DNA from: SPCO01 sp964579825
GTDB lineage: Bacteria; Chloroflexota; Limnocylindria; Limnocylindrales; CSP1-4
Assembly: GCA_964579825.1 (NCBI GenBank)
Contig: CAZOHT010000011.1
Location: 39,153-103,152, forward strand
DNA length: 64,000 bases
Reading direction: 5' to 3'
In this document: positions 45,195-53,816 of the stretch, piece by piece
How positions within the stretch are numbered: position 1 is the first letter of the stretch
Layout of the letters: every line of letters begins with the position of its first letter
Program-made: the position numbers and the translations under genes
The notes under the pieces: model-generated
What the model was told of the DNA's origin: nothing
Databases searched by the model: none
What the model saw: the letters and a program-made list of their open reading frames with translations, nothing else

Positions 45195-45534
45195 CGGCGC
45201 ATCCTGCCATGTCGGGATGCGCGGCGGTAGCACGTCTGGCGCAGGTGGACGATGACATCGAGGTCGGCCGGGTGGAGCCTGTCGCCATGCCACCAATCGC
45301 GCCGCGGATCCCGCGCCATCGGCCCCGGCGTCCGCCGCGGCCCGGCCATGCCACGCCGCCCGGCCGGCGTTCGTCGCCCGATCGTGGGTTCCCGGGCCGG
45401 GCGCCCCCGGATCCGCACCCACCGCGACTCCGCCCGAACGCGGTGCCGGCGCCACCGGCGAGACCTGCCGCGCTCGACCAGCCGTCGAGCGTCGCCGGTG
45501 CCGCGCTCGAGGAGCGACCCGATACTATCGCCAC

Positions 45535-46689
45535 ATGCCTGACGACCGGACCCGGGAGGACTCGTTCGAGACGCTTGCCGTGCACGCGGGCGCGGAGCCC
45601 GACGAGCGTACCGGGGCGGTCTCGCCGCCGATCTACCAGACGAGCACGTTCGCGCAGGACGGCGTCGGGAAGCCTCGACGCGGGTACGAGTACGCCAGGT
45701 CCCAGAACCCGACGCGCGAACGGCTGGAGCGCGCGGTCGCGACCCTCGAAGGCGGGACTCACGGGATCGCGTTCGCCTCCGGATCCGCGACGACCGCGGC
45801 CATCGCCGAACTGGCCGGGCCGCGCGACGAGATCGTCGTCGGGGACGACGTGTACGGCGGCACGTTCCGGTATCTCGAGCGGGTCCACCGAGGGAAGGGT
45901 GTGGATGCCCGATACGTCGACCTGTCGGCGGGGCCGGACCCGCTGTGGGAGTCGCTGACCGAGCGGACTCGCCTGGTCTGGTTCGAGACGCCATCGAATC
46001 CGCACCTGAAGGTGGTCGACATCGCGGCTGCGGCGGCGGCGGTCGAGCGGCGCGCCGCGGAGTCGGGCGGCGTGGCGCCGCTCATCGTCGTCGACAACAC
46101 GTTCGCCTCGCCGGCCCTCCAGCGGCCGCTGACGATGGGCGCGGACATCGTGTTCCACTCGGCGACCAAGTACCTGGCCGGCCACTCCGACACGATCCTG
46201 GGCATCGCGGTGACGTCGGACGATGCCGCAGCCGAGCGGCTGCGCTTCCTCCAGAACGCGATGGGCGCCGTGCCCGGGCCGCTGGACTGCTTCCTGGTCC
46301 TGCGCGGCCTGCGGACGCTGCATCTCCGCATGGAGCGGCACGGGACGAACGCCGCGGCCGTGGCCGCGTTCCTGCGCGCTCGCCCGGACGTGGCGGCGGT
46401 CATGTACCCGGGTTTCGGCGGGATGGTCTCGTTCGTCCCGGCGGCGGGAGCCGGCGGTCAGTCGGCAGCGGCGCGGGCCGTCGCGATCGCGGAGGCGACG
46501 CGCCTGTTCACGCTGGCCGAGTCGCTGGGCGGCGTGGAGTCGCTCATCGAGGTCCCGGCGGTCATGACCCACGCGTCGGTCGCGGGTTCACCCCTGGAAG
46601 TGGACGCGGCCCTGATCCGCCTGTCCGTCGGCATCGAGGGCATCGACGACCTGCTCGCCGACCTCGCAGGAGCCCTCGACCGCGCCTGA
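45535..46689 (+). CDS. Cys/Met metabolism PLP enzyme (cystathionine gamma-synthase/lyase type)
   Basis: A 384-residue PLP enzyme of transsulfuration. PPIYQTSTF, YEYARSQNPTRERLERAVA, FASGSATTA and the PLP Lys212 in HSATKYLAGHSD are all present. Sequence alone does not tell cystathionine gamma-synthase from gamma-lyase or O-acetylhomoserine sulfhydrylase. With the CBS at 38950 a lyase role (reverse transsulfuration) is attractive. TACTAT (45523-45528) ends 6 nt before ATG 45535, so a leaderless mRNA is likely. It faces the thrC-like/MoaD-like pair tail to tail with 9 nt between. Confidence 0.9.
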   Translation: MPDDRTREDSFETLAVHAGAEPDERTGAVSPPIYQTSTFAQDGVGKPRRGYEYARSQNPTRERLERAVATLEGGTHGIAFASGSATTAAIAELAGPRDEIVVGDDVYGGTFRYLERVHRGKGVDARYVDLSAGPDPLWESLTERTRLVWFETPSNPHLKVVDIAAAAAAVERRAAESGGVAPLIVVDNTFASPALQRPLTMGADIVFHSATKYLAGHSDTILGIAVTSDDAAAERLRFLQNAMGAVPGPLDCFLVLRGLRTLHLRMERHGTNAAAVAAFLRARPDVAAVMYPGFGGMVSFVPAAGAGGQSAAARAVAIAEATRLFTLAESLGGVESLIEVPAVMTHASVAGSPLEVDAALIRLSVGIEGIDDLLADLAGALDRA

Positions 46690-46698
46690 GGCTCGAGG

Positions 46699-46971
46699 TC
46701 AGCCGCCGGCCATCGCCGGAAGCAGCGACAGCGTGTCCCGCTCGCCGACGGGCGTGTCCAGCCCGTCGAGGTGGCGGATGTCCGTGTCGTTCAGGAACGC
46801 ATTCACGAACGGGTTGAGGTCGCCGTCCTGGCCGATGAGCTGGGATTCGAGGCCGGGATGGGCGACGACCAGCGCCGAGACGACGTCGCGCACGGTCGCA
46901 CCGGCGACCTCCACGCGCTTCTCGCCGCCGGTCGCGGTGCGCAGGGTCGGCGGGATCCGGACGGTGCTCAT
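46699..46971 (-). CDS. MoaD/ThiS-like ubiquitin-fold sulfur carrier
   Basis: A 90-residue beta-grasp protein that ends in Gly-Gly (LLPAMAGG), the site at which such carriers are thiocarboxylated. The pattern TVRIPPTLRTATGG, VRDVVSALVVAHPGLESQL and NDTDIRHLDGLDTPVGERD fits the MoaD/CysO group. Its ATG overlaps the stop of the threonine synthase-like gene (46968-46971), and both lie under a SAM-I riboswitch. This context points to sulfur transfer for homocysteine or methionine synthesis rather than molybdopterin; no moa gene is in the window. Confidence 0.87.
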   Translation of the reverse strand: MSTVRIPPTLRTATGGEKRVEVAGATVRDVVSALVVAHPGLESQLIGQDGDLNPFVNAFLNDTDIRHLDGLDTPVGERDTLSLLPAMAGG

Positions 46972-48311
46972 GCCGCGCCACCGTCCAGCCACGCTTCGAA
47001 GGCCGAGAGGCTCGGCCGGATGACCGGTGTGAGGCCCGGTTGTCCAGGGCCGACGCGACCGCCGTCCAGGGTGCCGACCGTCGCCCCGAGCCAGCGGGCA
47101 TCCGGGGTCTTGAGGCCGTTGCCGGTCAAGAGCGCGACGACCTCGTCGCCGGGCCGGATGATCCCGCGACGCCGAGCGGCGGCCGCCGCAGCCAGGGTCA
47201 CGCCACCGGCCGTTTCGGGGTAGATCCCCTCGAGTCGGGCGACGTCGCGGATGGCTTCGGCGGTCGTCACGTCCTCGATGGCTTCGATGGACCCATTCGT
47301 CTCGTTGACGAGCTGGACCGCGTACCGGCCGTCCGCCGGGTTCCCGATGGCCAGTGACCGGACGATCGTGTCCGGCTCGCGGACGGGTTCGATGACATCC
47401 GTGCCCGCGGCCCAGGCCGTCGCGACCGGCGCGCAGCCGGCGGCCTGGCCCCCGACGAAGCGGATGGGCCGGGACTCGATGAGGCCGAGCTCCACCAACT
47501 CCTCGAAGCCGCGCGCGACGCGGGTGAACATCGCGCCCGAGGCGACCGGCGCGACGACGACGTCCGGTGAGCGCCAACCGAGCGACTCGGCGATCTCGTA
47601 CGCAAGCGTCTTGGAGCCCTCGGCGTAGAACGGCCGCAGGTTGATGTTGACGAAGCCCCAGCCCGTCTCGTCGGCGATCTCCAGGCAGAGCCGGTTGACG
47701 TCGTCGTAGGTGCCATCGACCGGGACGACGGTCGCGCCGTAGGCCAGGGCGTGATCCACCTTGGCCGGCTCGAGGTCGGCCGGGATGAAGACGTAGGCGG
47801 GGAGGCCCACGGCCGCCGCGGCCGCCGCCGTCGCGCCGGCCAGGTTGCCGGTGGACGCGCAGGCCAGGGCCTCCACGCCGAACTCGACGGCCCGGGCTGC
47901 GGCCACCGCCACGGCTCGATCCTTGAAGGAGAGCGACGGGTTGCGCGTGTCGTCCTTGATCCACAGCCGCTCGATGCCGAGGGTCGGGCCCAGCCGATCG
48001 GCCGTGGTCAGCGGCGTGGACCCGACGGGCAGGCCGCGGGTCGGCGGGTGTTCGACGGGGAGCAGCTCGGCGTAGCGCCAGATGCCGGGCTGGCGGGCGG
48101 CGATCGCCTCGCGGGTGAGCGTCCGCGCGACGACGGCGTAGTCGTACTGGACCTCGAGCGGCCCGAAGCAGGCGACGCACACGTACGACAGACCGATGGG
48201 CTGGGAGCGTCGACAGTTCCGACACGCCATGCCGAGGATGCGTGTCTCGGTGGGTGAGGCGGCGCCGCCGGGCGTGGTGGGGGAGGCGCTGGGTCGGGTC
48301 TCGATGGCCAT
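46968..48311 (-). CDS. Threonine synthase-like PLP enzyme
   Basis: A 447-residue fold-type II PLP enzyme. A zinc-ribbon precedes the core (Cys30, Cys33, Cys45, Cys48 in MACRNC and CVAC), as in many bacterial threonine synthases. The core has DDTRNPSLSFKDRA with PLP Lys130, ASTGNLAGATAAAAA and a late VALLTGNGLK. Its usual reaction is O-phosphohomoserine to threonine. A SAM-I riboswitch upstream and a coupled sulfur-carrier gene are unexpected for that task, so a sulfhydrylase-like reaction to homocysteine should be considered. The ATG at 48311 is 87 nt after the aptamer. Confidence 0.85.
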   Translation of the reverse strand: MAIETRPSASPTTPGGAASPTETRILGMACRNCRRSQPIGLSYVCVACFGPLEVQYDYAVVARTLTREAIAARQPGIWRYAELLPVEHPPTRGLPVGSTPLTTADRLGPTLGIERLWIKDDTRNPSLSFKDRAVAVAAARAVEFGVEALACASTGNLAGATAAAAAAVGLPAYVFIPADLEPAKVDHALAYGATVVPVDGTYDDVNRLCLEIADETGWGFVNINLRPFYAEGSKTLAYEIAESLGWRSPDVVVAPVASGAMFTRVARGFEELVELGLIESRPIRFVGGQAAGCAPVATAWAAGTDVIEPVREPDTIVRSLAIGNPADGRYAVQLVNETNGSIEAIEDVTTAEAIRDVARLEGIYPETAGGVTLAAAAAARRRGIIRPGDEVVALLTGNGLKTPDARWLGATVGTLDGGRVGPGQPGLTPVIRPSLSAFEAWLDGGAA

Positions 48312-48397
48312 GGGGTCTCCGGGCAGGGACGGGTGGCCTGGAGGACCGGGGGGACGGACAGACCCAACGAGGTTGATCGGGGTCTCCGAGGGAGTCC

Positions 48398-48500
48398 CTT
48401 ATCTCGCAGGCGGACCTGCCCGGACTTGGCACCTTGCCGATGCGATATCGGTAGGTTGTCGTGGCTTCATCGGGCCGGTCCCTCTGCCACTCTTGATAAG
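48398..48500 (-). promoter_or_regulatory. SAM-I (S-box) riboswitch
   Basis: The minus-strand RNA matches the S-box consensus from end to end: P1 CTTATC (48500-48495) with GATAAG (48403-48398), then AAGAGTGGCAGAGGGACCGG, GATGAAGCCACGACAACC, a P3 hairpin, and AAGGTGCCAAGTCC. SAM binding normally stops expression. After the aptamer, AGACCC and GGGTCT can form a 6-bp stem that may be part of the expression platform. Confidence 0.95.
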
Positions 48501-48520
48501 CGCTCTTCGGTTGTGTGCGG

Positions 48521-48549
48521 ATGCTACGGGCACGGCCCGCGAGCGTCAA
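48521..48549 (-). promoter_or_regulatory. Promoter of the SAM-riboswitch operon
   Basis: On the minus strand, -35 TTGACG (48549-48544) and -10 TAGCAT (48526-48521) with a 17-nt spacer. The start would be near 48514, about 14 nt before the aptamer. The -35 overlaps the stop codon of the upstream lipoprotein gene. Confidence 0.7.
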
Positions 48550-49164
48550 CTCGGGGCGGTGATCGGCGTCGGGTCGGTGAGGGGCGAGAACAGGGTGTGC
48601 GACACGGCCGACCCACCCTGCAGCGGTACCTGGTAGGTCACCTCCACGGTTCCGTTCGGGTGGACCTGGAAGACCACCGACCCGATGTCCGCCCCGTTCA
48701 TGCCCAGCGCACCGGGCGGGTACGTCGCGACGAACGAAGGCACACCATCGATCGGGTCCGTGGCCTCGACACTCGCGGGTGCGCGGAGGATGCCGATCTG
48801 GTCCATCGTGTCCGTCGGTTCCTCGACCGCGACCCACGCCTCGCCGGGCTTCTGGGTCCAGGCCTGTGAGCCCACGGTCCGAACGGTGACCCGGCCGTCG
48901 CCGGTCCCGACCAACGTCTCCGAGTCCTGGCCGACGCGCCGACCGGCACCGTGCGTCGCGGCGACGTCGCCGAGCGTGACCTCGGAGACGAAGTCGTAGC
49001 CGTCGGCGAAGGGCGCCAGGGCGGCATCGAGCTGGGCCTCCGGCGTCAGCTCGACCGACGGAGCGGCCGTCGGCGTCGTCTCGGGCGTGGCTGTCGCCGT
49101 CGTCCCGCTGCACGCGGACAGGACGAACGCCAGGAAGAGCAAGGCGGATCCGTACCGGATCTGT
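48546..49164 (-). CDS. Putative lipoprotein, 5' end in the assembly gap
   Basis: About 206 codons are visible. The lipobox FVLSAC lies about 18 residues from the gap edge, so only a few N-terminal residues are missing. A short Thr/Ala/Pro linker leads to a mature domain with LDAALAPFADGYDFVSEV, SQAWTQKPGEAWVAVEE and a Gly/Val-rich end. It resembles LppX/LprG-like or other beta-rich lipoproteins only in general, and I assign no function. The gene reads into the run of N at 49165. Confidence 0.7.
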
Positions 49165-49264
49165 NNNNNNNNNNNNNNNNNNNNNNNNNNNNNNNNNNNN
49201 NNNNNNNNNNNNNNNNNNNNNNNNNNNNNNNNNNNNNNNNNNNNNNNNNNNNNNNNNNNNNNNN
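49165..49264. other. Assembly gap of 100 N
   Basis: Exactly 100 N, the usual place-holder for a scaffold join of unknown length. The bases just before it form a dyad, GATCCG-TAC-CGGATC, which may have stopped the assembly. Confidence 0.98.
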
Positions 49265-49665
49265 CCAGATGCGGATCTCGCATGCATGCCTCGTGGTGCG
49301 ATCCCCAGGCGACGCTCAGGGCCGATGCGGGATCGATCCCACGCTCGACCGTGTCGGAAACGCATCTCGCAGAGGCACGTGGCCGGTCAGCGAACGAGGG
49401 TGCGACCGCGACAAGGGCAAGGGCAGGGGCTCAAGCGCCGGCGCCCGAACGCGCTGAGCCGCGACGCGAACGTGTCACCGCCCGCCACCGTGCGTCGATG
49501 CCACCACTTCGCGACGTTCCCGCAACCCTGCGGCAACCTCCGTGCTAGCATCCGGACCAACGCGACTGCGGAAGCCGACTCTCGCAGGCCCCGGTGCCGG
49601 GTCCTGCGTCACGCGCGGCCGGTCGATCCATCGAGATCGCCTGCGCCTGCGAGGTTCCAGCCGTC
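49265..49665. other. Intergenic region after the gap
   Basis: About 400 nt without a convincing gene. The only signal I see is a possible -10 TAGCAT at 49546-49551 for the PEP carboxykinase gene, which would give a leader of about 110 nt. The promoter and first codons of the lipoprotein gene may lie here or in the gap. Confidence 0.5.
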
Positions 49666-51273
49666 ATGACCGCATCGACCCCCACCCGATCCAGCGTGCG
49701 AGGCACGGGCGTGCGCCACGCGCTGGGTCGCCACGTGCGCGCCAACCTGCCGACCGCCGAGCTGTACGAGGACGCGATCCGCGCCGGGGAGGGGCTGGTC
49801 GCCGCCGAGGGGCCGCTCGTCGTCCGGACCGGGAAGCACACGGGTCGCTCGCCCGAGGACAAGTTCATCGTGGCCCACCCGTCGACCGATCCGAAGATCT
49901 GGTGGGGACCCGTCAACCGGCCGATCAGCGAGGCCCACTACGACCGCCTCCGCGCCCGCCTCGTCGAGTACGTCGCGGACAAGGACCTGTACACCCAGGA
50001 CTGCTTCATCGGGGCGGCCCAGGCGCACCAGCGCTCGCTCCGCGTCTACACCGAGACCGCCTGGGCGAGCGTCTTCGCGCGCAACCTGTTCCGCCGCCCG
50101 TCGGCCGATCAACTCAAGGCGTTCACCCCGAACTTCACGATCATCTGCGTGCCGTCATTCAAGGCGGACCCCGAGACCGAGGGCACCCGGACGACCACCG
50201 CGATCCTGGTCCACCTCGAGCGGATGGAGATCCTCATCGTCGGGACCGAGTACGCCGGCGAGATCAAGAAGTCCGCGTTCACGGTCATGAACTACCTGAT
50301 GCCTGACGAGGGCGTCCTGCCGATGCACAGCGCCATCAACGTCGGGGGGCGGGGCGACTCGGTCATCTTCTTCGGCCTGTCGGGGACCGGCAAGACGACA
50401 CTGTCGGCCGACCCGGAGCGGAGCCTCATCGGTGATGACGAGCACGGCTGGGGCGACGACGGCGTGTTCAACTTCGAGGGCGGTTGTTACGCCAAGACGA
50501 TCCGCCTCTCCCCGATGTACGAGCCGGACATCTTCCAGACGACCCGGCGCTTCGGGACGATCCTGGAGAACGTCGACCTCGATCCGGCGACCCGCGCGCT
50601 CGACCTCGACTCGGACCGGTTCACCGAGAATACCCGCGGCGCCTATCCGCTGGACTTCATCGGCAACGCGGATGCGACGGGCATCGCCGGGCAGCCCGAG
50701 CACGTCGTGTTCCTGACCGCCGACGCGTTCGGGGTCCTGCCGCCCATCAGCAAGCTGACGCGCGAGCAGGCGGCCTACCACTTCATCAGCGGCTATACCG
50801 CCAAGCTGGCCGGTACGGAGATCGGGGTCAAGGAGCCGAAGGCGACCTTCTCGACCTGCTTCGGGGCGCCGTTCATGCCGCGCCACCCCGGCGAATACGC
50901 GGCCATGCTGGTCGAGCGTCTCGAGCGCTGGGACGTACCGGTCTGGCTCGTCAACACCGGCTGGACCGGCGGTCCGTACGGCACCGGCGAGCGGATGAAC
51001 ATCGCCCACACGCGGTCGATGGTCCGGGCGGCGCTGTCCGGCGCGCTGGACGGGATCGAGACCCGGACCGATCCGAACTTCGGGGTCGAGGTCCCGCGCA
51101 GCTGTCCGGACGTACCGGCGTCGTTCCTGGATCCGCGCTCCACGTGGGCCGATGCCGAGGCCTACGACCGGGCCGCCCAGACGCTCGCCGCGATGTTCGT
51201 CGAGAACTTCGCGGGCTACGCCGAGGGCGTCGATGCCTCGATCGCCGCGGCGGGCCCGACACCGAAGGCCTGA
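49666..51273 (+). CDS. pckA: Phosphoenolpyruvate carboxykinase (ATP)
   Basis: A 535-residue gluconeogenic enzyme that converts oxaloacetate and ATP to PEP, ADP and CO2. RTGKHTGRSPEDKFIV near residue 50 is the oxaloacetate-binding Arg region. The P-loop is GLSGTGKTTLS (about 237-247), followed by DDEHGWGDDGVFNFEGGCYAK with the Mn-binding Asp. The size and these motifs mark the ATP-dependent form. ATG 49666 starts the conserved region; upstream in-frame sequence is not conserved. Malate dehydrogenase lies 1.4 kb away, which fits C4 acid metabolism. Confidence 0.95.
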   Translation: MTASTPTRSSVRGTGVRHALGRHVRANLPTAELYEDAIRAGEGLVAAEGPLVVRTGKHTGRSPEDKFIVAHPSTDPKIWWGPVNRPISEAHYDRLRARLVEYVADKDLYTQDCFIGAAQAHQRSLRVYTETAWASVFARNLFRRPSADQLKAFTPNFTIICVPSFKADPETEGTRTTTAILVHLERMEILIVGTEYAGEIKKSAFTVMNYLMPDEGVLPMHSAINVGGRGDSVIFFGLSGTGKTTLSADPERSLIGDDEHGWGDDGVFNFEGGCYAKTIRLSPMYEPDIFQTTRRFGTILENVDLDPATRALDLDSDRFTENTRGAYPLDFIGNADATGIAGQPEHVVFLTADAFGVLPPISKLTREQAAYHFISGYTAKLAGTEIGVKEPKATFSTCFGAPFMPRHPGEYAAMLVERLERWDVPVWLVNTGWTGGPYGTGERMNIAHTRSMVRAALSGALDGIETRTDPNFGVEVPRSCPDVPASFLDPRSTWADAEAYDRAAQTLAAMFVENFAGYAEGVDASIAAAGPTPKA

Positions 51274-51291
51274 CCCCCGCCGATCCGGTCG

Positions 51292-52680
51292 CTATCCGGC
51301 GCCGATCTCGCCGAGTTCGACCGACTCGCGCCCCAACAGCCGCTTCGCCTCGCGGATCCCGGACGTCAGGGCGCCATCGGCGAATCCGCAGCGGGCGCTC
51401 GAGGTGGCCTCGCCCGCGAACAGGATCCGCCCCGCGATGGGCAGACCGAGCGTGTCGAGGTCTTCCAGCGTCGAGCCGAGCTTGACGTACGCGTACGACC
51501 CCCGGGCGAAGGGATCCGCGCTCCAGGCCGTTCGGGCGATGGCGACGGGTGCCGGGACGGGTCGGCCGGTCGCACCCTCCAGGACGGCCATGACGCGCGC
51601 TGCCGACTCGGCTGGCGTCCCGGTCGTGAGCGCGCCGACATTGGATCCGAACGCGAGTCCGACGACGACCGGTTCGCCGACGGAACTGTCCAGGCCGAGG
51701 ACGAAGGCGGGGCGCGGGCCCATGCCGGGGCTGACATCGGCGACGTGCGGCACGCCCGCCTCGCTCCAGAACGGTCGCTCGAACCGCAGGGCGACCTTCT
51801 CGAACCGGCCCATCCCCAGCCGCTCGATGACGGCCCGACGATCCGCCGGGAGATCCGGCGTGAACCGGACCGAGCCCGCTTGCAGGACCCCCAGGGGCAG
51901 CGTCACCAGGACATGGCTCCCGGACTCGGTCCGCCCATCGGCGCTCGTGACGGCGATGCCGTCCCGGCCGGTCTCGATCGAGGCGACGACCCACTCGCGG
52001 CGGATGTCCAGCCCGGCGGCCATCGGCTCGATGAGCCGGACGTACCCGCCCAGGAGCATGTCGCCGACGTAGTCGCCGCCGTATTCGAGCGTACTGGACT
52101 CCGGGTGGACGGCGGGCATCGACGCCGCCGGCGCCGCGCTGTCCTGCTCGATCGCGCCCAGGAGCAGCGTCGCGAACCACCCGTGCTCGACGGGATCGCC
52201 GCCGCGTTCCGCGAGCACGACGGCCATCGCGTCCGCGACCGACGTGTCGGGTCCGAGCGCCCGGCCCGCCGCCGCGATCGCCGGGGTCGCCTCCCAGCTC
52301 TCGGCCAGGAGCCGTTCGAGGACGCCCGGGGGGACACGGCCGTGCTCCGCGTCCCATCCCACGATGTCGATCAGGGCGTTCGCCGCCCGACGTTCCACGC
52401 CGCACTGGTCCGCCCAGGCCGTCATCGGGTTGCCGATGGGGGTGTGGATCCAGGCGCCACCGAGGTCGACCGGCGACCCCCCGACATCGGCCGTGTGGAG
52501 CCGGCCGCCGAGCCGGTCCCGCGCCTCCAGCACGACGCATGGGACCCCGGCGTGATGGAGGGCGTTGGCGGCGGTGAGGCCCGCCATGCCGGCCCCGATC
52601 ACGACGACGCGCTCGACCGGGCCGGCCAGTCCGCCCGGGATCGTCGCGCCTCCGTCGTCGTAGGTCCGCGTCCGCGTCAT
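51292..52680 (-). CDS. Flavin-containing amine oxidase (monoamine oxidase-like)
   Basis: A 462-residue FAD enzyme. The dinucleotide fold is VVVIGAGMAGLTAANALHHAG (residues about 20-40), followed by LEARDRLGGRLHT and DLGGAWIH, and the C-terminal FAD signature is ILFAGEATSS with GFADGALTSGIREA. This set is typical of monoamine and polyamine oxidases, including putrescine oxidases. No signal peptide. Its start codon is shared with the -10 of the divergent mdh gene (52678-52683). Confidence 0.88.
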   Translation of the reverse strand: MTRTRTYDDGGATIPGGLAGPVERVVVIGAGMAGLTAANALHHAGVPCVVLEARDRLGGRLHTADVGGSPVDLGGAWIHTPIGNPMTAWADQCGVERRAANALIDIVGWDAEHGRVPPGVLERLLAESWEATPAIAAAGRALGPDTSVADAMAVVLAERGGDPVEHGWFATLLLGAIEQDSAAPAASMPAVHPESSTLEYGGDYVGDMLLGGYVRLIEPMAAGLDIRREWVVASIETGRDGIAVTSADGRTESGSHVLVTLPLGVLQAGSVRFTPDLPADRRAVIERLGMGRFEKVALRFERPFWSEAGVPHVADVSPGMGPRPAFVLGLDSSVGEPVVVGLAFGSNVGALTTGTPAESAARVMAVLEGATGRPVPAPVAIARTAWSADPFARGSYAYVKLGSTLEDLDTLGLPIAGRILFAGEATSSARCGFADGALTSGIREAKRLLGRESVELGEIGAG

Positions 52681-52683
52681 AAT
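52678..52683 (+). promoter_or_regulatory. -10 element of mdh
   Basis: CATAAT, ending 6 nt before the ATG at 52690, which predicts a leaderless mdh mRNA. Its first three bases are the complement of the ATG of the divergent amine oxidase gene, so the two genes' starts physically overlap. Confidence 0.55.
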
Positions 52684-52689
52684 CGCAGC

Positions 52690-53616
52690 ATGGCACGTCA
52701 CAAAGTCACCGTCATCGGCGCCGGCAATGTCGGGGCCACCACCGCCCAGCGGATCGCCGAGGCCGGTCTCGCCGACGTGGTCCTGGTCGACATCGTCGAG
52801 GGCCTGCCCCAGGGCAAGGGCCTCGACCTCGCCGAGGCGGCGCCCGTGGTCGGGCACGATGCCCGGGTCACCGGCACCAACGACTACGCCGACACGGCCG
52901 GGTCCGACATCGTCGTCGTCACCTCCGGTCTCGCCCGCCAGCCGGGGATGAGCCGGGACGACCTGCTGGCCAAGAACGCCGGCATCGTCCGGGCGGTCGT
53001 CGAACAGGCGGCCAAGCACTCGCCGGACGCGATCCTCATCATCGTCACGAATCCGCTCGACGCGATGTGCCACGTCGCGATGCAGGCCTCCGGCTTCCCG
53101 CGCGAGCGGGTGCTCGGCATGGCCGGCGTCCTGGACTCGGCCCGCTTCCGGACCTTCATCGCGCAGGAGCTCGGCGTGTCGGTGGAGGACACCCACGCCT
53201 TCGTCCTGGGTGGCCACGGCGACACGATGGTGCCGCTGTCGCGCTACTCGACGGTCGCCGGCGTCCCGATCACGGAACTGCTCTCGGCCGAGCGGGTCAC
53301 GGCCCTGGAGCAGCGGACGGCCAACGGGGGCGCCGAGGTGGTCGCCCTGCTGAAGACCGGCTCCGCGTTCTACGCCCCGGCGGCATCGACCTTCGAGATG
53401 TGCGACGCGATCCTGCGCGATCGCAAGCGCGTCCTGCCCTGTGCGGTGCTGCTCGACGGGGAGTTCGGCACGACCGGGCTGTTCGTGGGCGTGCCGGTGG
53501 TCCTCGGTGCGAGCGGGATGGAACGGGTCTTCGAGATCGAGCTGACCGCCGACGAACAGGCCAAGTTCGATGCCTCGACAGCCGCCGTCAAGGAGCTCGT
53601 CGACAAGCTCCCATGA
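52690..53616 (+). CDS. mdh: Malate dehydrogenase
   Basis: A 308-residue LDH-like malate dehydrogenase of the citric acid cycle. GAGNVGA (10-16) and Asp34 bind NAD. The substrate-loop Arg is in GLARQPGMSRDDL (Arg83, Arg89), with Arg153 in DSARFR. The catalytic His176 is in GGHGDTMVPL. The loop with R rather than Q at position 83 supports malate over lactate. CAT AAT ends 6 nt before the ATG, so a leaderless mRNA is probable. Confidence 0.95.
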   Translation: MARHKVTVIGAGNVGATTAQRIAEAGLADVVLVDIVEGLPQGKGLDLAEAAPVVGHDARVTGTNDYADTAGSDIVVVTSGLARQPGMSRDDLLAKNAGIVRAVVEQAAKHSPDAILIIVTNPLDAMCHVAMQASGFPRERVLGMAGVLDSARFRTFIAQELGVSVEDTHAFVLGGHGDTMVPLSRYSTVAGVPITELLSAERVTALEQRTANGGAEVVALLKTGSAFYAPAASTFEMCDAILRDRKRVLPCAVLLDGEFGTTGLFVGVPVVLGASGMERVFEIELTADEQAKFDASTAAVKELVDKLP

Positions 53617-53680
53617 CCATCGGCTGGGGCGTTCGTTGCGCGGACGCACCACCGCGAACCGGAGTACGCGCATCGCCGCA

Positions 53681-53710
53681 TTGACCCGACCAGCGGCCCG
53701 GCAGTACCGT
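53681..53710 (+). promoter_or_regulatory. Candidate promoter of the subtilase gene
   Basis: -35 TTGACC (53681-53686) and -10 TACCGT (53705-53710) with an 18-nt spacer. The leader of about 100 nt contains a small hairpin, CCCCC/GGGGG with a GTCC loop (53775-53788), before GGAGGAGG. Confidence 0.5.
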
Positions 53711-53816
53711 TCGCGACACTGGCCTTGACCGACGTGAGGACCCACCCGCTGGGGTCGATCGAGGCTTCCGAAGTTCCCCCGTCCGGGGGCCGTCGAGGTT
53801 CTGGAGGAGGCTGTTC

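Noticed and set aside
46699..49365. Single long minus-strand gene through the N run
   Set aside because: This frame joins the end of the MoaD-like gene to antisense sequence of the threonine synthase gene and across the gap. Only 46699-46971 is real.
51745..52689. N-terminal extension of malate dehydrogenase
   Set aside because: It is the reverse complement of the amine oxidase gene. The mdh family starts at residue MARHKVTVIG, at 52690.
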